From NCBI RefSeq assembly GCF_003217515.1, contig NZ_QJSX01000002.1:83242-147241 (forward strand): DNA of 64,000 bases, read 5' to 3'. Within the stretch, counting starts at the first letter, position 1; the number at the start of each line of letters is the position of its first letter. The notes under the pieces were generated by a model that was not told the DNA's origin, did no database searches, and worked only from the letters and a program-made list of their open reading frames with translations. Positions 28,376-36,536 of the stretch are shown in pieces. Both the position numbers and the translations under genes were made by a program. This DNA comes from Deinococcus yavapaiensis KR-236 (lineage in GTDB: Bacteria; Deinococcota; Deinococci; Deinococcales; Deinococcaceae).

Positions 28376-29379
28376 AGCGACCTCTTCGGGGCGAGTGTGG
28401 GAGCCGGTTCGCGGCGCACGAGTTGCCGCAGGATACGGCTCGACTTGACGCGCTGCATGGTTTGCGGAGCGTCCACGATCATCGACAACGCCAAGGACCA
28501 CAAGGCGCGCCCCTTGCGATCGTTGTCCCACGCGATGCGACCTTTGTTGTAGTGCGCGAGGTGACGCAAGGTGCGCATGACGCGCCGAAAGCGCTCCGGA
28601 TCGGTTCTGAGCGCGACGTCGTACTCGTCGCGCGTCCATTCCGGCAAGCCGTTCGCCCGACGATCGGCGTTCACGAAGACGCGCTGCGCGTTGAGGAGCA
28701 TGCCGATGTAGGCGCCTTCCGACACGTTCGTTCCGTGAACGCGGTACGACATGAGCAGCTCGGGGAGATTGACGACCGCGCCGACTTCCGAAAGCCGCAC
28801 CCACAAATCGGTGTCTTCGGTCGGCGTGTAATCCGCGCGGTACCCACCGACGTGGTCGAAGGCGTCGCGGCGCATCACCACGGACGAGTTGATCAGCAAG
28901 AACGGCACGATGATCGGCGGGGTGCGCGTGAGCTCGCGCCAGGGAGGTCGGGCCTGCACGTCGATGACGTCCGTGATGACGTCGCGCGCGTTGATGACGA
29001 GCCCGCTCGTGCCGAGCGCGACGATGGGTTCGTGTTCGCGCTCGTTCCAACGTTCGATGAATGCCGCTTGGCGTTCGAGCTTCTCGGGATGCCACGTGTC
29101 GTCGGCGTCGCACACGGCGAGCCAGTCTCCGCCGGAGTGACGCACGGCGAGGTTGCGAGCGGGCGAAATGCCACGGTTGGGCGTGCGCAGCAGCGTGAAG
29201 CGAGGGTCTTCGTCGCGGTAGCGAGCGGCGATCTCGGCGCTGGCGTCCGTCGAACCGTCGTCGACCATCACGACTTCGAAGTCGCGCCACGTCTGCGCGC
29301 GCAGCGCGTCAAGGGTTCGCGTCAGGTAACGCTCGGCATTATGAAGCGCCACGATGACTGAAAACGAGCGGATCGACAT
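28372..29379 (-). CDS. Glycosyltransferase, GT2 family, first gene of the Wzm/Wzt operon
   Basis: A 335-residue GT-A enzyme, paralogue of the gene at 21618. FSVIVALHNAERYLTRTLDAL, VVMVDDGSTDAS, VCDADDTWHPEKLERQ and EDTDLWVRL are intact. It heads the four-gene minus-strand operon glycosyltransferase, dual glycosyltransferase, Wzm, Wzt. No strong Shine-Dalgarno sequence is seen before ATG 29379. A part of its DNA (29174-29289) is nearly identical to the paralogue. Sugar unknown; probably adds a residue to the polymer exported by Wzm/Wzt. Confidence 0.87.
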   Translation of the reverse strand: MSIRSFSVIVALHNAERYLTRTLDALRAQTWRDFEVVMVDDGSTDASAEIAARYRDEDPRFTLLRTPNRGISPARNLAVRHSGGDWLAVCDADDTWHPEKLERQAAFIERWNEREHEPIVALGTSGLVINARDVITDVIDVQARPPWRELTRTPPIIVPFLLINSSVVMRRDAFDHVGGYRADYTPTEDTDLWVRLSEVGAVVNLPELLMSYRVHGTNVSEGAYIGMLLNAQRVFVNADRRANGLPEWTRDEYDVALRTDPERFRRVMRTLRHLAHYNKGRIAWDNDRKGRALWSLALSMIVDAPQTMQRVKSSRILRQLVRREPAPTLAPKRSL

Positions 29380-29434
29380 CTTGTGTACGACGGTAACGAG
29401 GCGGGCGTCAGCAAAACGTTAATCGGGATACGAG

Positions 29435-29482
29435 AAGGAGAAAAGGAGACCCGAGCCGAAGCTCGGGTCTCCTTTTCTCCTT
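29435..29482 (-). terminator. Very strong UUCG-capped terminator
   Basis: A perfect 22-bp stem (29435-29456 with 29461-29482) closed by four bases. Read on the minus strand the loop is UUCG inside C-G pairs, an exceptionally stable tetraloop, and the 3' arm is U-rich. It terminates the beta-helix lipoprotein transcript (stop at 29504) and insulates the GT2/Wzm/Wzt operon that begins at 29379. Confidence 0.9.
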
Positions 29483-29503
29483 GAGTCCTTGTTCTGCGCG
29501 GAA

Positions 29504-31792
29504 TCAGGGGCCGACTTTGACGTTGTTCGAGGCCAGCTTGCCCTGCCACGTTTGGAATTCTTGGCTTTCGGTGGAGAGCGTGATGGCGCCGAGGACGGTG
29601 TTGCCCGTGCACGATCCGCCGCCGATGCCGCAGTCGGGCATCCACCAGGCGTTGTTGAAGCTCGTGCCGTCCGTGTTCCACTTCACCCAGCCGGACACGT
29701 TGTTCTGCATGACGTTCGCACCGAAGGTCGACGGGGTGAGCTTGGCGGCTCCGCTCATGTCCCACACGTACATTCCGACGTTTTGAGCGTTGATCTTGGT
29801 GCCGTCGGGCAGCAGGCCGCTCGACAGGACGCGGTTGTTGTACACCTTGCTTCCGATGCCGCCCGCGATGGCCAGGCCGTAGTTCGTGGTGCTCACGACT
29901 TGGTTGTTGTAGACGTTGACGTATCCGTTGCCGAGAGGATCGGACGTGATGCCGTCGCCGACCATGATGCCGCCACCGCTGTATCCGCCCGTCGCCGCTT
30001 GCACGGGGTAACCGCCTTGGATGTAGTTGTCGTGGATGAGGATGGGGCTGGTGGCCGTGCCGCTCGAGACGTACATGCTGATGTTGTCTTCGACGAAGCT
30101 CTTGTTGGGCTCGTTGACGACTTCGTTCCACGCGATCTCGGCGTTCGGGAGTTGCTGCACGGCGTTGAACTGCACGAATTGCCGCGAGTACGCGTTGCCG
30201 TCGTAACCGCCCACGCCGTTGCTCGTACGACCGTCGATGTTCTTGGCGCGGTTGCGCATGATCTGGACGGTTTCGCCGGCCGCCGGGCTGCCGATGTACT
30301 TGCGGAAGTACATGCCGGTCGTGCCTTCCATGTAGCTGTTCTCGACGCGGACGCTGTAGAACTCCTCGAGGCTCAGGAAGCGGCCCGTCGTCCAGCCCGA
30401 GCGGTTGGGGTTGAGGCCGTAGCCGTTGACGTTGCGAACCGTGACGCGTCCGTACCAACCGTTGATGAGGTCGCCGCGTCCGCGAATGTTCGAGTTTTCG
30501 ATGATGACGGGCTCGGACGTCTTGATGCTGACGGCGGGCACGGAAGGATCGAGGCTTTCCCAGTTGCCGCTGTACGTGCCGCCCTTGGAGATGACGATGG
30601 GCGCGCTGTAGACGATCGAAGGGGAAGGCGTGGGCGCCGGGGCGGGTGCAGGTGCAGGTGCAGGTGCCGGGGCGGGAGCGGGCGTAGGCGACGGCGTGAC
30701 GGTCGTCGGAGCGGCCGAGCTGACCTTGGCGTTGGCCCAGTCGGCGTGGTCGTAGTCGAGGTTGTCGCCGCCGTTCGTCACGACGAGTTTCAGTTCGTTC
30801 TTGCCCGCGATGTTGAGGCTCACGGGCATGACGGGGCTGGCTCCGGTCACGAGGCCCGAGTCGAAGAGCTTGACGCCGTCGGCGAACACCTGGAAGGTCA
30901 CGCTGCCGCGTCCGCTCACGTCGTCGTCCACGCCGAGGCTGGCCGTGAAGGACGCGTACTTGCCGCCGAGGTTGTACGTCACGCTGGAGTTGGCGTGCGT
31001 GCCGATCCCCTTGGCGTACTTCGCGCCGCGAATCGAGATGGGCGTACCGTCGCCCGCCGCCTGCTCGCCGTTGCTCATGTCCCGCTCGACCGGTCCCCAG
31101 CCGTTCGTGGTGGCGACAGGGGAAACGTCACTCAGGAACGCGTCCGTGACACAGCCGCGGACCATGGCGTTGGCCCAGTCGGCGTGGTCGTAGTCCATGC
31201 CGTTGCCGCCGTCGGTCACGACGAGCTTCAGCTCGTTTTTGCCCGCGACGTTCACGTTGACGTTGCGAACGGCGCTCGAGCCCGTCACGAGGCCCGAGTC
31301 GAAGAGCTTGACGCCGTCGGCGAACACTTGGAAGGCCACGCTGCCGCGCCCGCGTACTTCGTCGTCGACGCCCACGGTCGCCGTGAAGGACGTGCAGCGG
31401 CCGCCGAGGTTGTACGTCAACGAGGAGTTGGCATGTACGCCGAGGCCCTTGGTGTACTTCACGCCACGCAGTGTAATGACTGCTCCGTCGGCGGCGTTCG
31501 CCCCGCCGTTGCTCATGTCCTTCTCGAAGGGGCCGTAGCCGTTCGTCGCGCTCACGGGCGTTTGGCCGCTGAGGACGTTGTCGCCCGCCACGAATCCTTG
31601 CGCCGTCAAGAGGTTGCTCGTGTCGAGCGTCCACGCCGCGCTCGCGCTTTCGGTGGACGATTCCTCGGGAAGAGCGGGTTGCGTTTGAGGCGTGACGGGG
31701 GTCGGCGTGACGCCGCAGGCGGCGAGGGCGAGCGTGACGATGGAAAGTCCAAGGGACAGACGGAAAGAACGCGCGGAGCGGTTGGTGTGCAT
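29504..31792 (-). CDS. Lipoprotein: two NPCBM modules, Pro/Ala linker, parallel beta-helix
   Basis: A 762-residue exported protein. Signal peptide ends at lipobox LAAC (Cys26 from the ATG at 31792). NPCBM modules lie about 66-214 and 215-357, then a Pro/Ala linker (about 360-395), then a right-handed beta-helix (395-762) with repeating polar/hydrophobic rungs such as VIIENSNIRGRGDL, VRVENSYMEG and VYNNRVLSSG. The helix fold is used by polysaccharide lyases, epimerases and hydrolases; here it is shared with the genes at 55368, 59055 and 60406. Start choice: AGAGG lies 7 bases before ATG 31792, whereas ATG 31798 touches it. A cyclic di-GMP-I riboswitch ends just upstream and a strong terminator follows. 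Probably a polymer-binding and polymer-acting surface protein. Confidence 0.87.
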   Translation of the reverse strand: MHTNRSARSFRLSLGLSIVTLALAACGVTPTPVTPQTQPALPEESSTESASAAWTLDTSNLLTAQGFVAGDNVLSGQTPVSATNGYGPFEKDMSNGGANAADGAVITLRGVKYTKGLGVHANSSLTYNLGGRCTSFTATVGVDDEVRGRGSVAFQVFADGVKLFDSGLVTGSSAVRNVNVNVAGKNELKLVVTDGGNGMDYDHADWANAMVRGCVTDAFLSDVSPVATTNGWGPVERDMSNGEQAAGDGTPISIRGAKYAKGIGTHANSSVTYNLGGKYASFTASLGVDDDVSGRGSVTFQVFADGVKLFDSGLVTGASPVMPVSLNIAGKNELKLVVTNGGDNLDYDHADWANAKVSSAAPTTVTPSPTPAPAPAPAPAPAPAPAPTPSPSIVYSAPIVISKGGTYSGNWESLDPSVPAVSIKTSEPVIIENSNIRGRGDLINGWYGRVTVRNVNGYGLNPNRSGWTTGRFLSLEEFYSVRVENSYMEGTTGMYFRKYIGSPAAGETVQIMRNRAKNIDGRTSNGVGGYDGNAYSRQFVQFNAVQQLPNAEIAWNEVVNEPNKSFVEDNISMYVSSGTATSPILIHDNYIQGGYPVQAATGGYSGGGIMVGDGITSDPLGNGYVNVYNNQVVSTTNYGLAIAGGIGSKVYNNRVLSSGLLPDGTKINAQNVGMYVWDMSGAAKLTPSTFGANVMQNNVSGWVKWNTDGTSFNNAWWMPDCGIGGGSCTGNTVLGAITLSTESQEFQTWQGKLASNNVKVGP
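30645..30666. repeat. Short GGTGCA hexamer repeat in the Pro/Ala linker
   Basis: About three to four tandem GGTGCA units, encoding alternating Pro-Ala on the minus strand in the linker between the NPCBM modules and the beta-helix. Unit length is a multiple of three, so slippage would change linker length, not frame. Confidence 0.7.
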
Positions 31793-31805
31793 GTGCATCC
31801 TCTTT

Positions 31806-31880
31806 CGGTAGCCCAGCTGACTCGGAGAGTCCTGTGGCTTTGCGTCGCCTCCTCGCGGAGGGTTTGCCGTTTCGTGTGGA
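31806..31880 (-). promoter_or_regulatory. Cyclic di-GMP-I (GEMM) riboswitch
   Basis: In the leader of the beta-helix lipoprotein gene, reading the minus strand: GGCAAACC (31868-31861), a CUCC-GCGA-GGAG hairpin with a GNRA tetraloop (31860-31849), GACGCAAAGCC (31846-31836), a GACUC-UCC-GAGUC hairpin (31831-31819), and AGCUGGGCUACCG (31818-31806). This order, the two invariant single-strand motifs and the GNRA loop are the c-di-GMP-I aptamer consensus. The aptamer ends directly at the AAAGAGG ribosome-binding site (31805-31799), so control of translation initiation is the simplest mechanism; direction (on or off) is not visible. Confidence 0.88.
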
Positions 31881-31904
31881 CGTGGGGATCTCGAAACTGG
31901 GGCA

Positions 31905-31910
31905 AGTTTA
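31905..31910 (-). promoter_or_regulatory. Candidate -10 box upstream of the riboswitch
   Basis: TAAACT on the minus strand, preceded 16 bp upstream by TTCTCA (31927-31932). Start of transcription would fall near 31897, placing the whole aptamer at the 5' end of a leader of about 105 bases. Confidence 0.35.
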
Positions 31911-31920
31911 CTTCGTAACA

Positions 31921-31983
31921 ATCCGGTGAGAATATGAAAAATTTGATAAAGACCGGATCATGAATTCACGAAGGATTCTCACC
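31921..31983. promoter_or_regulatory. Overlapping inverted repeats upstream of the riboswitch promoter
   Basis: Two overlapping inverted repeats: ATCCGGT (31921-31927) with ACCGGAT (31952-31958), and GGTGAGAAT (31925-31933) with ATTCTCACC (31975-31983). They share bases 31925-31927 and cover the putative -35 region. An operator or a pair of mutually exclusive structures is possible. The rest of the 31793-32127 gap holds the riboswitch, this region and the terminator of the WbaP-type gene. Confidence 0.35.
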
Positions 31984-32032
31984 ATCGCAAGTCGTGGCGA
32001 AGTTGCCAAGCGCTCGAGCGACGAACGAAAGA

Positions 32033-32062
32033 GTAAGAGGACCGCTCTTACGGTCCTCTTAC
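32033..32062 (-). terminator. Terminator of the WbaP-type gene
   Basis: A perfect 12-bp stem (32033-32044 with 32051-32062) and 6-base loop; on the minus strand it is followed by UCUUUCGUU. It lies about 65 bp beyond the stop codon at 32128. Confidence 0.7.
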
Positions 32063-32127
32063 AAAGAATATGAAGCCTTAAGTTTGTGATCGTGAATCAC
32101 ATAAAAGGCGTTAAAATTAGAAAACTG

Positions 32128-33597
32128 TTAGTAAGCACCTGAACTTTTTAAAACCGCGCCGACGGTTCTTGCCAGAATCACGAGATCCAACCAAAGCGAG
32201 CAGTTGTTGACGTAATACGGATCCCACCGCTCCATGCCCGCGTTGCCCGCCTCCGAACGACCCGAGACTTGCCACAATCCCGTCATGCCCGGCCGCACGC
32301 GCGTCCTGACGAGCTGAACGGAGTGCGACAAGGCCTGCACGTGGTACTCCGGCAAGGGACGCGGCCCGATCAAAGACATCTCCCCGATCAAGACGTTCAC
32401 GAGTTGTGGAACCTCGTCGAGGCTGTACTTGCGCAAAATGCGCCCGATCCGCGTCACACGCGGATCGTCTTGCAACTTGTGGTTCGCTTCCCACTCAGCG
32501 CGCAACGCCGGGTTCGCCGCGAGGTGACGCTGCAGCACGCCTTCCGCGTCGGGCACCATCGTACGGAACTTCCACGTCAGGAAGGTTTTTCCGTGCAAGC
32601 CGATGCGACGCTGCAAGAAAAGAGGATGGGCGCGGTCCTCGAGCCAGATCAACAACGCCAGCACCGCGCACAGCGGCACCCACAACGGCGCCGACAGCAC
32701 CGTCAACACCACGTCGAAGACGCGCTTTCCCATCAAGGACATCGGACGTTCGGACGGTCCCGACAACTCCAAGCCCAGCACCCCGCCGACATCACGGGCC
32801 TGTGCCCACAAGGCTTCCAACCCGAACAAGTCCGGAATCACGACGACACGGTGGTACTGGCTCAGCGGCCCTTCCAACAACGCGAGCATGCGCTCGCGCG
32901 CCACTCCCGGCATGGCGAGCACCGCGACGGGCGCGGTCACCGAGACGTCCGACGCCGTTCCCAACACCGGCAGTCCGTGCGTCCTCGTGCCTTGCAGCGA
33001 CAAGTCGTCGTCGAACACGCCCACCGGCAAGTACCCGTACCCCGGGTATTCGCGCAACGACTGGATGACGAGCGCGCCCGTGCGCGCCCCGCCGTAAATG
33101 ACGGTCGGCACTCCCCACGCCCCGTCACGCACGAGCAAGTGCTTGAGGGACGCGCGCACGAGCAGCAACAGCGGCCACGCGAACACGCACGCCACGCCGA
33201 TCGTGGAAAGGGTCAGCGCGTCTTGCCGAGCGGCGAGCGCGAGGAGCACCGACAATCCCAGCGTCAAGGCGAGCAGGGTGGTCAGACGCTTGAGCTCCTC
33301 GGGCGGGCTCATGCCCCAACTCGGCAGCAAGCGCAAGCTCCACGCTCCGAGGAGCCACGCGGCGAGGACGGGAAGACCTTCGAGCGAGTACGACGTGATT
33401 CCTGTCGTCGCGTGGGAAATCGCGCCAACAACGCGCGCTGCCAACTCGAACGAACCGGCGAGCGTCACGACGTCGCTGACGGCGAGGACCATCCCGTTGT
33501 GAAAGCGTTGTCGACGGTAGATCGCGCTGACTTTGAGAGTTGACGGCTTCGATCCTTTGTTGCGCCACAGTATCTGCATTTCGGTTGCTCCCGGCAT
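32128..33597 (-). CDS. wbaP: WbaP-type undecaprenyl-phosphate sugar-1-phosphate transferase
   Basis: A 489-residue polyisoprenyl-phosphate hexose-1-phosphate transferase that starts repeat-unit synthesis. The N-terminal ~150 residues have about four to five membrane segments; residues ~160-285 form a CoA-binding-like Rossmann domain (VIYGGARTGALVIQSL); the C-terminal ~195 residues are the catalytic sugar-transferase domain, with KRVFDVVLTVLSAPLW as re-entrant membrane helix, FLTWKFRTMVPDAE, YSLDEVPQLVNVLIGEMSLIGPRP and GLWQVSGRS. Size and three-domain plan are those of WbaP/WcaJ; galactose versus glucose specificity is not readable. Own terminator downstream; divergent from the NPCBM/malectin lipoprotein. 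Confidence 0.9.
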   Translation of the reverse strand: MPGATEMQILWRNKGSKPSTLKVSAIYRRQRFHNGMVLAVSDVVTLAGSFELAARVVGAISHATTGITSYSLEGLPVLAAWLLGAWSLRLLPSWGMSPPEELKRLTTLLALTLGLSVLLALAARQDALTLSTIGVACVFAWPLLLLVRASLKHLLVRDGAWGVPTVIYGGARTGALVIQSLREYPGYGYLPVGVFDDDLSLQGTRTHGLPVLGTASDVSVTAPVAVLAMPGVARERMLALLEGPLSQYHRVVVIPDLFGLEALWAQARDVGGVLGLELSGPSERPMSLMGKRVFDVVLTVLSAPLWVPLCAVLALLIWLEDRAHPLFLQRRIGLHGKTFLTWKFRTMVPDAEGVLQRHLAANPALRAEWEANHKLQDDPRVTRIGRILRKYSLDEVPQLVNVLIGEMSLIGPRPLPEYHVQALSHSVQLVRTRVRPGMTGLWQVSGRSEAGNAGMERWDPYYVNNCSLWLDLVILARTVGAVLKSSGAY

Positions 33598-33829
33598 CTT
33601 GCTTGGGCGGTACTGCTCGAACCGCGCCTCATGCTGCGTCCCGCGTCGTTACGAGAACGCAAAATCGCGCGTTTTTTCCTCATTTTGGTTTTCGTGTTCG
33701 TTGAAATTCGTCCGGGCGACGTCTCCTCGACCTCGCTGCAACGATGCATTTACGCGCCGCCGTCAACACTGGGCGAAACCCTCCATACGCGGGTCAAGGT
33801 CGCATCGCGCCCGCTCGAAAGGAAGCCCT

Positions 33830-36523
33830 ATGTTGTTCAAACGTCGCCCCGTCTTGCTGCTTTCGTGTTCTCTCGCCGTCCTGAGCGCCTGCTCCTCACC
33901 TCCGACTTCCACCCCGTCAGGCGGCGTCAATCCGTACGCGGGCGGCCAAAGCCACCCTTGGAGCGATCCCGCCGCCCCGAACGCCGCCGATCCGTACGCG
34001 AACGGTCGAAGCTACCCGTGGGCGTCGCCGCGCGTGAACACGTCGTCGAGCGTCGTGCGAGCTCAACAAACGACGGGCAGCACCGATTCCTTCCTCAGCG
34101 ACCTCGGCTGGACGGCGGCGACGAACGCGTGGGGTCCCGTCGAGAAGGACAAGAGCAACGGCGAATGGCAAGAAAGCGACGGCCGCGTCATCTCCATTCG
34201 CGGTCAGACCTTCGCCAAGGGCCTTGGCACGCACGCCAACTCCAGCGTCACCTACAACGTCAGCGGCCAGTGCACGGCGTTCACGGCGACGCTCGGCGTC
34301 GACGACGAAGTGTCGGGACGCGGCAAAGTCGTGTACCAAGTGTTCGGCGACGGCGTCAAACTCTACGAGTCGGCTGCCCTTACGGGAACGAGCGCCCCTT
34401 TACCGATCACCGTAAATATCACCGGCAAGAACGAGCTGAAGCTCGTGGTGACCGATGGCGGCGACGGCATCGACTACGACCACGCCGACTGGGCCGCCGC
34501 GAAAGTGACGTGCACGGCGAGCGCTCCCACGAGCGACTCCTTTGTGAGCGACCTCGGCTGGACGGCGGCGACGAACGCGTGGGGTCCCGTCGAGAAGGAC
34601 AAGAGCAACGGCGAGCAGGCGACGGGCGACGGCCGCGCGATCTCCATTCGCGGTCAGACCTTCACCAAGGGCCTCGGCACGCACGCCAACTCCAGCGTCA
34701 CCTACAACCTCGCCGGTCGGTGCACGACGTTCACGGCGACGCTGGGCCTCGACGACGAAGTGTCGGGACGCGGCAAGGTCGTGTATCAAGTGTTCGGCGA
34801 CGGCGTCAAGCTCTACGAGTCGGCCGCCCTCACGGGCGCGAGCGCGCCCTTGCCGATCACCGTGAACGTCACGGGGAAGAACGAGTTGAAGCTCGTGGTG
34901 ACGGACGGCGGGGACGGCATCGATTACGATCACGCCGACTGGGCCAACGCCAAGGTTCTGTGCGGATCGACCACGCCGCCCCCGCCACCTCCGGGAACGC
35001 CCGCGCTGAGCATCGAGAATCCGGACGTCGTGCCGTTCAACGACCGCTTCGTGTTCAGCCGCATCGGCTCGCTCACGAGCCCGCCGTCCAACCGAGTGCA
35101 CGACCGCGCGACGGTCGTGCTGCGCAACACCGGCAACGCCTCCCTCAACATCACCGACCTCACCTTGACGGACACGTGGGCCTTCGATCCCCGGCCGACC
35201 TTGCCGATCAGCCTCGCGCCCGGCGCCACCTTGAACGTGCCGCTTCGCTTCACCGCCGACTTCGCCACGAACACCTACCGCCACAGCGGCACGCTCACAA
35301 TCACCAGCAACGACGCGGCCGCTCCGACGCGCACGGTGCAACTCGAAGGCGTGTGGCAATCGCAATCCGAAAACGGCGTCGAACCCACGGCCATCCAAAT
35401 CATGGGAGCGTTCGGACTCAACGCGACGATTCCCGGCTATACCCTGAACAGTCCGCCCAGCTCGTTCATCAACGCCAATCGCGGCGCGGTCTACGCGCAA
35501 GGCGACGAAGTCATCTCGCCGTACTGGCAAGCGGCCGACGCTTCCCAACCCGTCACGGTTCGGCAACTCGCCGCGTTCCACACGTACCTCAATACCACCG
35601 CCGTGAGTTGGTACGCCAAGGGCAGCGCCACGACGAACTCCATCTTCACCTCGGACGGTCGTGACGCGCAGTCGCTGCTACCGAACCTCGTCAACACCTC
35701 CAGCAGCGCCGCCGGCACCTTCGCTCCGGGAAGCGGCACCTTCGGCTTCAAGGTGGACGACGAGTGGAGCGACCCCACCCGCAACGCTCAGTACGCCGAC
35801 ATCGCCAACGGCTGCAACAACGGCGCGACCAGCGGCTACCCGTGCGGCCATCACCTGCGCTTCTGGCCCGCGCGCGACCGAACCGGGACGGCCATTCCGA
35901 ACACGTACCTGCTGCTGATGGACTACAACTGCGGCTACGCCAGCTCGCCCAGCGGCTGCAACACGTACAACGTCAACTACGACTACCAAGACAACATCTT
36001 CTTGGTGAGCAACGTCAAGCCCGCGCCGTTCTTGTACAACGTGGGCGGCCCGACCTTCACCGACCCGAGCGGCAACGTCTGGCTCGCCGACCGCTACCAA
36101 GACCCCAAGAACACGAGCTTCACGTACACGTACTACTCGCCGTCCAACCTCATCGACGAGGGCGGCCCCACGCAAGCCATCGCCAACACCACCAACGACG
36201 TCCTTTACAGTTCCTACCGTGGCAACACGGGCACCGCGCCGCGCGTCGTGACCTTCAACTTCCCGCTCAGCAACGGGACGTACAACCTCAAGCTGCACTT
36301 CGCCGACCTCGCGCATACGACGGCGGGCAACCGCGTGTTCGACGTCGCCGTGAACGGCACCGTCGTCTTCCCGAACCTCGATATCGTCGCGCAGGCGGGC
36401 GGAGGCAAGACCGCGCTCGTGAAAGCGCTCAACGGCGTGCAAGTCACGAACAACTTGCTTACGATTCGCCTGTCGGCCACGGTCGACTACCCCTCCATCT
36501 CCGGGATCGAGATTTCACGCTGA
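33830..36523 (+). CDS. Lipoprotein: two NPCBM modules, ASH-like domain, unknown domain, C-terminal malectin
   Basis: An 897-residue exported protein from ATG 33830. Signal peptide with lipobox LSAC (Cys21); then NPYAGGQSHPWSD (34-46) and DPYANGRSYPWA (54-65). NPCBM modules about 86-235 and 236-378. Residues ~389-510 look like an ASH/DUF1573-type beta-sandwich (VVLRNTGNASLNITDLTLT, GTLTITSNDAAAP). Residues ~510-730 are an unrecognised domain rich in Tyr, Asn and Cys pairs (IANGCNNGATSGYPCGHHLRF, DYNCGY...GCNTYN). The C-terminal ~165 residues are a malectin-like carbohydrate-binding domain (YNLKLHFADLAHTTAGNRVFDVAVNG). Stop is 13 bp before the Kelch lipoprotein start, so the two are co-transcribed. 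Likely polymer-binding surface protein. Confidence 0.86.
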   Translation: MLFKRRPVLLLSCSLAVLSACSSPPTSTPSGGVNPYAGGQSHPWSDPAAPNAADPYANGRSYPWASPRVNTSSSVVRAQQTTGSTDSFLSDLGWTAATNAWGPVEKDKSNGEWQESDGRVISIRGQTFAKGLGTHANSSVTYNVSGQCTAFTATLGVDDEVSGRGKVVYQVFGDGVKLYESAALTGTSAPLPITVNITGKNELKLVVTDGGDGIDYDHADWAAAKVTCTASAPTSDSFVSDLGWTAATNAWGPVEKDKSNGEQATGDGRAISIRGQTFTKGLGTHANSSVTYNLAGRCTTFTATLGLDDEVSGRGKVVYQVFGDGVKLYESAALTGASAPLPITVNVTGKNELKLVVTDGGDGIDYDHADWANAKVLCGSTTPPPPPPGTPALSIENPDVVPFNDRFVFSRIGSLTSPPSNRVHDRATVVLRNTGNASLNITDLTLTDTWAFDPRPTLPISLAPGATLNVPLRFTADFATNTYRHSGTLTITSNDAAAPTRTVQLEGVWQSQSENGVEPTAIQIMGAFGLNATIPGYTLNSPPSSFINANRGAVYAQGDEVISPYWQAADASQPVTVRQLAAFHTYLNTTAVSWYAKGSATTNSIFTSDGRDAQSLLPNLVNTSSSAAGTFAPGSGTFGFKVDDEWSDPTRNAQYADIANGCNNGATSGYPCGHHLRFWPARDRTGTAIPNTYLLLMDYNCGYASSPSGCNTYNVNYDYQDNIFLVSNVKPAPFLYNVGGPTFTDPSGNVWLADRYQDPKNTSFTYTYYSPSNLIDEGGPTQAIANTTNDVLYSSYRGNTGTAPRVVTFNFPLSNGTYNLKLHFADLAHTTAGNRVFDVAVNGTVVFPNLDIVAQAGGGKTALVKALNGVQVTNNLLTIRLSATVDYPSISGIEISR
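34091..34968 (+). repeat. Tandem 450-bp NPCBM-encoding repeat, copies 3 and 4
   Basis: Direct copies at 34091-34540 and 34541-34968 in the same 450-bp register as copies 1 and 2. 34111-34150 and 34561-34600 are identical to each other and to the copies 17 kb away. Confidence 0.9.
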
Positions 36524-36536
36524 ACGGGAGAGCAAC

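Noticed and set aside
30645..30666. GGTGCA repeats as a phase-variation switch
   Set aside because: The unit is six bases, so changes in copy number keep the frame; only linker length would vary.
29489..31918. An 809-codon plus-strand frame opposite the beta-helix lipoprotein
   Set aside because: Antisense shadow of a well-supported gene; composition is the usual Val/Asp/Arg mix of shadow frames.
32085..32101. CRP-like palindrome TGTGAT-N5-ATCACA
   Set aside because: Spacing is 7 between the TGTGA and TCACA cores instead of 6, and it lies just after the WbaP-type stop and upstream of its terminator, far from any start codon.
33661..33829. Second GEMM-like riboswitch upstream of the NPCBM/malectin lipoprotein
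   Set aside because: A GGGCGAAACCC stretch is present, but the GACGCAAAGCC and GCUGGGCUACC elements are missing. The same holds for the leaders at 17148, 50430 and 55368.
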